Assembly: GCA_003216155.1 (NCBI GenBank)
Contig: QCJH01000019.1
Coordinates: 1 to 17,543, forward strand
DNA length: 17,543 bases
Origin: Prochlorococcus sp. AG-409-A19
GTDB taxonomy: Bacteria; Cyanobacteriota; Cyanobacteriia; PCC-6307; Cyanobiaceae
Direction of reading: 5' to 3'
Made by a program: the position numbers and the translations under genes. Each line of letters opens with the position of its first letter. Position 1 is the stretch's first letter. Below are positions 14,599 to 17,543 of the stretch, piece by piece. Under the pieces are notes generated by a model that searched no databases, was not told the origin of the DNA, and worked only from the letters and a program-made list of their open reading frames with translations.

Positions 14599-14706
14599 GT
14601 GACAAAACAAGTTTCTATTTTACTAAGTTCACCATTTCGAGATTTAATTGAATTTACATTCTTTTGTCTCATTGGCCTAACTGCTGGCTTATTGGGACTA
14701 TTGTGA
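14599..14706 (+). CDS. Small membrane protein, 35 aa (GTG start)
   Basis: The product starts MTKQVSILLSSPFRDLIEFT and continues into a membrane span FFCLIGLTAGLLGLL at the C terminus. The N-terminal half has a Lys and an Arg, placing it on the cytoplasmic or stromal side. The start is set by GGAG 7 nt upstream of the GTG. No family recognised. It lies in a run of tiny plus-strand genes after hli copy B. An antisense frame covers the same bases, but it lacks a ribosome site and reads as Lys/Asn-rich low-complexity protein. Confidence 0.6.
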   Translation: MTKQVSILLSSPFRDLIEFTFFCLIGLTAGLLGLL

Positions 14707-14855
14707 ACTTATCTTGTATAGTATTTTCGACTTATTGTGCTGCTTTACTTTACATTTTTTCTTTTCTTTGGAGAGATCTTTCATGAAATAATTTATCTTG
14801 CTAATTCTAATTACTTTGCAAATTTAAAAAGACTGTCCTTCATTTCCCAAATACT

Positions 14856-15032
14856 ATGTCTTTAAGTGATCTTCAAGCATCTGTTGATAGTTTCCCAACA
14901 TGGAAAGCAATCCTCTGGTGTTTTTATCCTATGGCTACTCTTATTCTACTTGAATTACTAGCACAGCAAATTGATGATGATGATGATCAAGATGGAGGGA
15001 AGATGATTCCAGCCATGCAACGTGCTGAATAA
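14856..15032 (+). CDS. Small membrane protein with acidic tail, 58 aa
   Basis: MSLSDLQASVDSFPTWKAILW, then a transmembrane segment (about 19-36, ILWCFYPMATLILLELLA), then five consecutive Asp (40-44) encoded by a (GAT)5 repeat at 14973-14987 and a tail DQDGGKMIPAMQRAE. The combination of FPxWKA-WCFYPMA, poly-Asp and GGKMIP matches my memory of an uncharacterised protein of marine Synechococcus and Prochlorococcus. I cannot name a function. The Asp run should face the side opposite the more basic flank. A candidate terminator lies 60 bp downstream. Confidence 0.75.
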   Translation: MSLSDLQASVDSFPTWKAILWCFYPMATLILLELLAQQIDDDDDQDGGKMIPAMQRAE

Positions 15033-15092
15033 ACAATCTTGTAATCAATACTCTAAAAATCTAAACTTCGACTTTTAGAAAGCAGCTGCAGC

Positions 15093-15114
15093 ATTCTCAT
15101 TGATGAGAATTTTT
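15093..15114 (+). terminator. Probable intrinsic terminator of the small-gene run
   Basis: ATTCTCA - TTGA - TGAGAAT followed directly by TTTT (five T in a row counting the last stem base), 60 bp past the 58-aa gene stop. The stem is perfect but AT-rich. Confidence 0.45.
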
Positions 15115-15264
15115 CAAGACGATTCCTTGATTTCTCTAATCGTTTTGTCTTTCTGCTCTAACCACATTCATTACATTGATATTTTTAGATGTAATCAACT
15201 TGTGTAATAGTTTTACAAGTAACAAATTGGAAAATTGCTGCCTATAAATAAGGGTTTCTCTCTA

Positions 15265-17028
15265 CTAAAAGCTGACGGCTTTCCCTTCTCTTCTTGGATC
15301 AGCTGCACCGTGCCAGCTCCCTTTATGCCATTTGATCACGGCTAATCCACTGCTAAAAGAACTGTATTTAATTTGGTGGCCAAGATTTTCTAGTTCCTTA
15401 TGAATATTGATATTGGACTTTGACCAAGTAGCATTTTTCTCAAGTACTGTGTAATTAGGTTGAACTGATAGCAACTTCTGGCTAACTACTTCTTTTGGCA
15501 AAAGATTGAAATCTAGTGCCCCAATCAATGCATTTGTTATGTAATGGGGAATAAGCCAGCCACCTGGTGACCCAACTGCCAAAACTGGACGATCATCACG
15601 AAAAACTATGACTGGAGACATAGAACTCATAGGACGCTTGTTGGGTCTAATACGATTGGCAATTGGTTTACCTGAGACGTTGGACAAAAATGAGAAATCA
15701 GTTAATTGGTTGTTTAAGACCATGCCTCCTGACAAATGCCTGCTCCCAAAGACACTTTCAACTGAACTTGTGTAAGATGCGACGTTTCCATCTATATCAA
15801 CTACTACTAGGTGAGTCGTTCCTCTGCCGGCTGTACGCGGCTGACTTGCTAAATGCAAAAATTCGCTACCTTTTGGTTCCCCTGGTAAAGGGCTAAATGT
15901 TGTAGTACCAATCTGGATAGCGTTTGCCCTCTTTTCAAGATAGTCGTCTTCTAATAACCCCTTGAGAGGAACTGGCCAATCAATGGGGTCGCTTATCCAA
16001 TGAGAACGATCAGCATCTGCAAACCTTAATGATTCAGCTAAAAGATGCCAATGGTTTAGTTTTTCTTCTGACCGATCTTCATTCGAGAGAAACTCATATG
16101 TTCCAAGAGCTTGCAATACAGCAACTCCTCCTCCACTTGGCGGGGGAAAAGAACAAATTTTCCAAGACTTGTATTTACGACAAATAGGGTTACGTTTTTG
16201 AACCTTATAATTTTCCAAATCCTCACTAGTGATTGTTTGTACTGCTTTATTGCTCTTCTGCTGGAGTTGGAGGTCATCTATAAGTTGATTCGCTACTCCA
16301 CCACGATAAAATTCATTGACACCTCCCTTGGCTAGACGAATTAAAGTTGAGGCTAATTTCAGATTGCGAAATGGAATTTTTTGCTTTGGGAGAGAACCAT
16401 TAGGCAGGTAGAGAGATTTAAAAGTTCGACTATGGTTAATTCCTAATATCTTTGCCAAAGAGATTGATCTAAGAAAGCGAGGGCTCGGAATGAATCCCTC
16501 CTTGGCAAGATGAATACTCCTCTTGAAATTAGCTTCCCACGGTAAACCTCCAAATTGTTGGTGACCTTCCCAAAGTAACGCCATTGTACCGGGAACTCCT
16601 ATTGCTGAGAGACTTCTAGTAGCCTGCAGCCATGGAACTTTTTCCCCATGAGGTTTTATCCACATATCCTCTTCCACTTGAGCTGAGGCAGTTTCTCTAC
16701 CATCTAGTGCATATAAAGATTTTTTTGCCTGATCCCAATACAAAAGAAAAGACCCACCTCCTAAACCTGAACTTTGTGGTTCGACAACAGCAAGCACTGT
16801 CTGTGCTGAAACCACTGCATCCATGGCTGTACCACCTTTCTCTAAAGTCCTAAGAGCTGCATCACTTGCTAATGGATTGGCAGTGACTACTACTGCTTGC
16901 CCATTAGCCGTGGAAACCCTGTTTCTTTTCGCATCAATACTCTCTGGAGCCTTCCAGTTAACTTGAGCAATAAGCGGTAGAGGAAGCGTGCAAAGTAGAG
17001 CTACCCCAAATAGATTATATGTTTTCAA
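15265..17028 (-). CDS. ggt: Gamma-glutamyltransferase precursor (GGT), exported
   Basis: An Ntn-hydrolase that removes or transfers the gamma-glutamyl group of glutathione and other gamma-glutamyl compounds; 587 aa. The N terminus (NLFGVALLCTLPLPLIA) is a signal peptide with likely cleavage near residue 21, so the enzyme is periplasmic. Self-cleavage before Thr404 in GRGTTHL would give a large subunit and a 184-aa small subunit with Thr404 as nucleophile. Other active-site elements are Arg111 (GRETA), NNQxxD with Gln441 and Asp444, Ser468-Ser469 (RPMSSM) and Gly489-Gly490. By alignment in my head, Glu424 replaces the E. coli Asn411, as in Bacillus GGT, and Ser422 replaces the usual Thr. The lid segment between Asp444 and Ser468 is shorter than in E. 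coli. It is divergent from the 90-aa gene across 98 bp. Confidence 0.93.
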   Translation of the reverse strand: MKTYNLFGVALLCTLPLPLIAQVNWKAPESIDAKRNRVSTANGQAVVVTANPLASDAALRTLEKGGTAMDAVVSAQTVLAVVEPQSSGLGGGSFLLYWDQAKKSLYALDGRETASAQVEEDMWIKPHGEKVPWLQATRSLSAIGVPGTMALLWEGHQQFGGLPWEANFKRSIHLAKEGFIPSPRFLRSISLAKILGINHSRTFKSLYLPNGSLPKQKIPFRNLKLASTLIRLAKGGVNEFYRGGVANQLIDDLQLQQKSNKAVQTITSEDLENYKVQKRNPICRKYKSWKICSFPPPSGGGVAVLQALGTYEFLSNEDRSEEKLNHWHLLAESLRFADADRSHWISDPIDWPVPLKGLLEDDYLEKRANAIQIGTTTFSPLPGEPKGSEFLHLASQPRTAGRGTTHLVVVDIDGNVASYTSSVESVFGSRHLSGGMVLNNQLTDFSFLSNVSGKPIANRIRPNKRPMSSMSPVIVFRDDRPVLAVGSPGGWLIPHYITNALIGALDFNLLPKEVVSQKLLSVQPNYTVLEKNATWSKSNINIHKELENLGHQIKYSSFSSGLAVIKWHKGSWHGAADPRREGKAVSF

Positions 17029-17126
17029 TGTAGGTCACAGCAAGGGATTTAGAAACAAAAACGACAATTATTTCTATTTTAAAGTTGGAACTATGCCTCT
17101 ATGATTATGGTTCAATCTCTTTGAAA
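17029..17126. promoter_or_regulatory. Divergent promoter region of ggt and the 90-aa gene
   Basis: 98 bp between two divergent starts, so it should contain both promoters. AT-rich with no unambiguous hexamers. Part of it may instead be the 5' end of the 90-aa gene if the upstream TTG at 17085 is used. Confidence 0.4.
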
Positions 17127-17399
17127 ATGGATTTTTCTGGGCCTAATGCAATCGACAAGGCAATTGAGACAGGTTTAGATCTTGATGGCAGTCCAATACC
17201 TTTGGGAATGCTCAACCTTTATAAAGAAGTTATGGAGAAGGAAGGAGCAAGAAAAAGAAGTGGGGTGAAAAAATCAATGCGAAATCGAATTATTCGCTCT
17301 GGAGCTAAGCACTTCGATCAAGAGACACTTAATAAACGCCTAGTCCAGGCTGGCTGGGATGGTTTAAATCCAAAGGAAGTTGACTTCTTCTTTGGTTGA
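17127..17399 (+). CDS. Conserved cyanobacterial hypothetical protein, 90 aa
   Basis: Starting at ATG 17127 the product is MDFSGPNAIDKAIETGLDLDGSP..., followed by a helical region LNLYKEVMEKEGARKRSGVKKSMRNRIIR (strongly basic, about 28-57) and an ending LNKRLVQAGWDGLNPKEVDFFFG. I recall this layout from a small uncharacterised family found across cyanobacteria (possibly DUF4090, from memory and unchecked); no biochemical role is known to me. An in-frame TTG at 17085 would add 14 residues (MELCLYDYGSISLK), but those look unlike the family start, so I prefer the ATG. No Shine-Dalgarno. It is probably soluble and may bind nucleic acid given the basic helix, which is inference only. Confidence 0.75.
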   Translation: MDFSGPNAIDKAIETGLDLDGSPIPLGMLNLYKEVMEKEGARKRSGVKKSMRNRIIRSGAKHFDQETLNKRLVQAGWDGLNPKEVDFFFG

Positions 17400-17543
17400 T
17401 TTATTCCTCAAGGTTATTTCTTTAATAGTCTTCGTCTACCTCTAGGGATTCGATGATGGTGCCTGGGTAGGGCTTTTAGGTCTAACCACCTACATCAATC
17501 CATTGCCTTGACTGGACGTTAGGGAGTTGTGTCATAACTAGAG

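Noticed and set aside
14484..14672. Minus-strand ORF of 62 codons
   Set aside because: Lys/Asn-rich antisense of the 35-aa gene; no ribosome site.
15194..15222. Inverted repeat ACTTGT/ACAAGT as ggt terminator
   Set aside because: Only 6 bp with a long loop and no T run on the minus strand.
15663..16853. Several ORFs of 73-77 codons on both strands
   Set aside because: All lie inside the ggt coding region in other frames.
17400..17543. Promoter (TTGACT at 17508) or a partial gene at the right edge
   Set aside because: The best -10 candidate needs a 19-nt spacer and matches poorly; a minus-strand open stretch of about 20 codons to the edge is too short to judge.
1..17543. CRISPR array, tRNA/rRNA genes, transposase or integrase
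   Set aside because: No regularly spaced direct repeats, complete cloverleaf, rRNA stretch or transposase/integrase motif was found on either strand.

Overview
The window looks like a chromosomal segment of a marine picocyanobacterium, most likely a low-light Prochlorococcus. I infer this from the AT-rich sequence, the SbtA/SbtB/BicA bicarbonate-uptake genes, two short high-light-inducible (HLIP) genes, a plant-type glycerate kinase, a CYP120-like P450 and many very small genes. No database was searched. Family calls rest on motifs I can read and on remembered family features.

Layout. (1) 3-4092 is an inorganic-carbon and photorespiration block. The 3' part of a D-glycerate 3-kinase gene (+) enters from the left edge and converges on a minus-strand bicA-sbtA-sbtB run. 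The kinase makes 3-phosphoglycerate, the last photorespiratory step, while the three other genes supply and control bicarbonate uptake. (2) 4093-5742 holds a long intergenic region with an inverted repeat, a GNAT acetyltransferase (+) and a sparse stretch. (3) 5743-13844 is bracketed by two inverted copies of one hli gene together with its promoter (about 216 bp each, encoding identical 46-aa proteins). Between them, all on the minus strand, lie a fused ATP-dependent 5-oxoprolinase (1216 aa), a 45-aa membrane protein, a 101-aa unknown, a 55-aa ORF, a cytochrome P450 and a 53-aa basic protein, plus gene-poor stretches. (4) 13704-15032 is a plus-strand run of tiny genes: hli, a 60-aa protein, possibly a 23-aa membrane peptide, a 35-aa membrane protein with a clear Shine-Dalgarno, and a 58-aa membrane protein with an acidic tail. 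(5) 15265-17399 has an exported gamma-glutamyltransferase (-) divergent from a 90-aa cyanobacterial-type protein (+).

How the genes may work together: GGT outside the cytoplasmic membrane and 5-oxoprolinase inside it are two halves of gamma-glutamyl (glutathione) salvage, which would return glutamate to the cell. The bicarbonate transporters and glycerate kinase both serve carbon fixation. I see no tRNA, rRNA, CRISPR array, transposase or integrase. The less ordinary features are the inverted hli duplication around the 5-oxoprolinase/P450 block, a tract of exact identity inside otherwise diverged hli copies, the run of tiny membrane proteins, and several genes under 60 codons that a default gene caller could miss.
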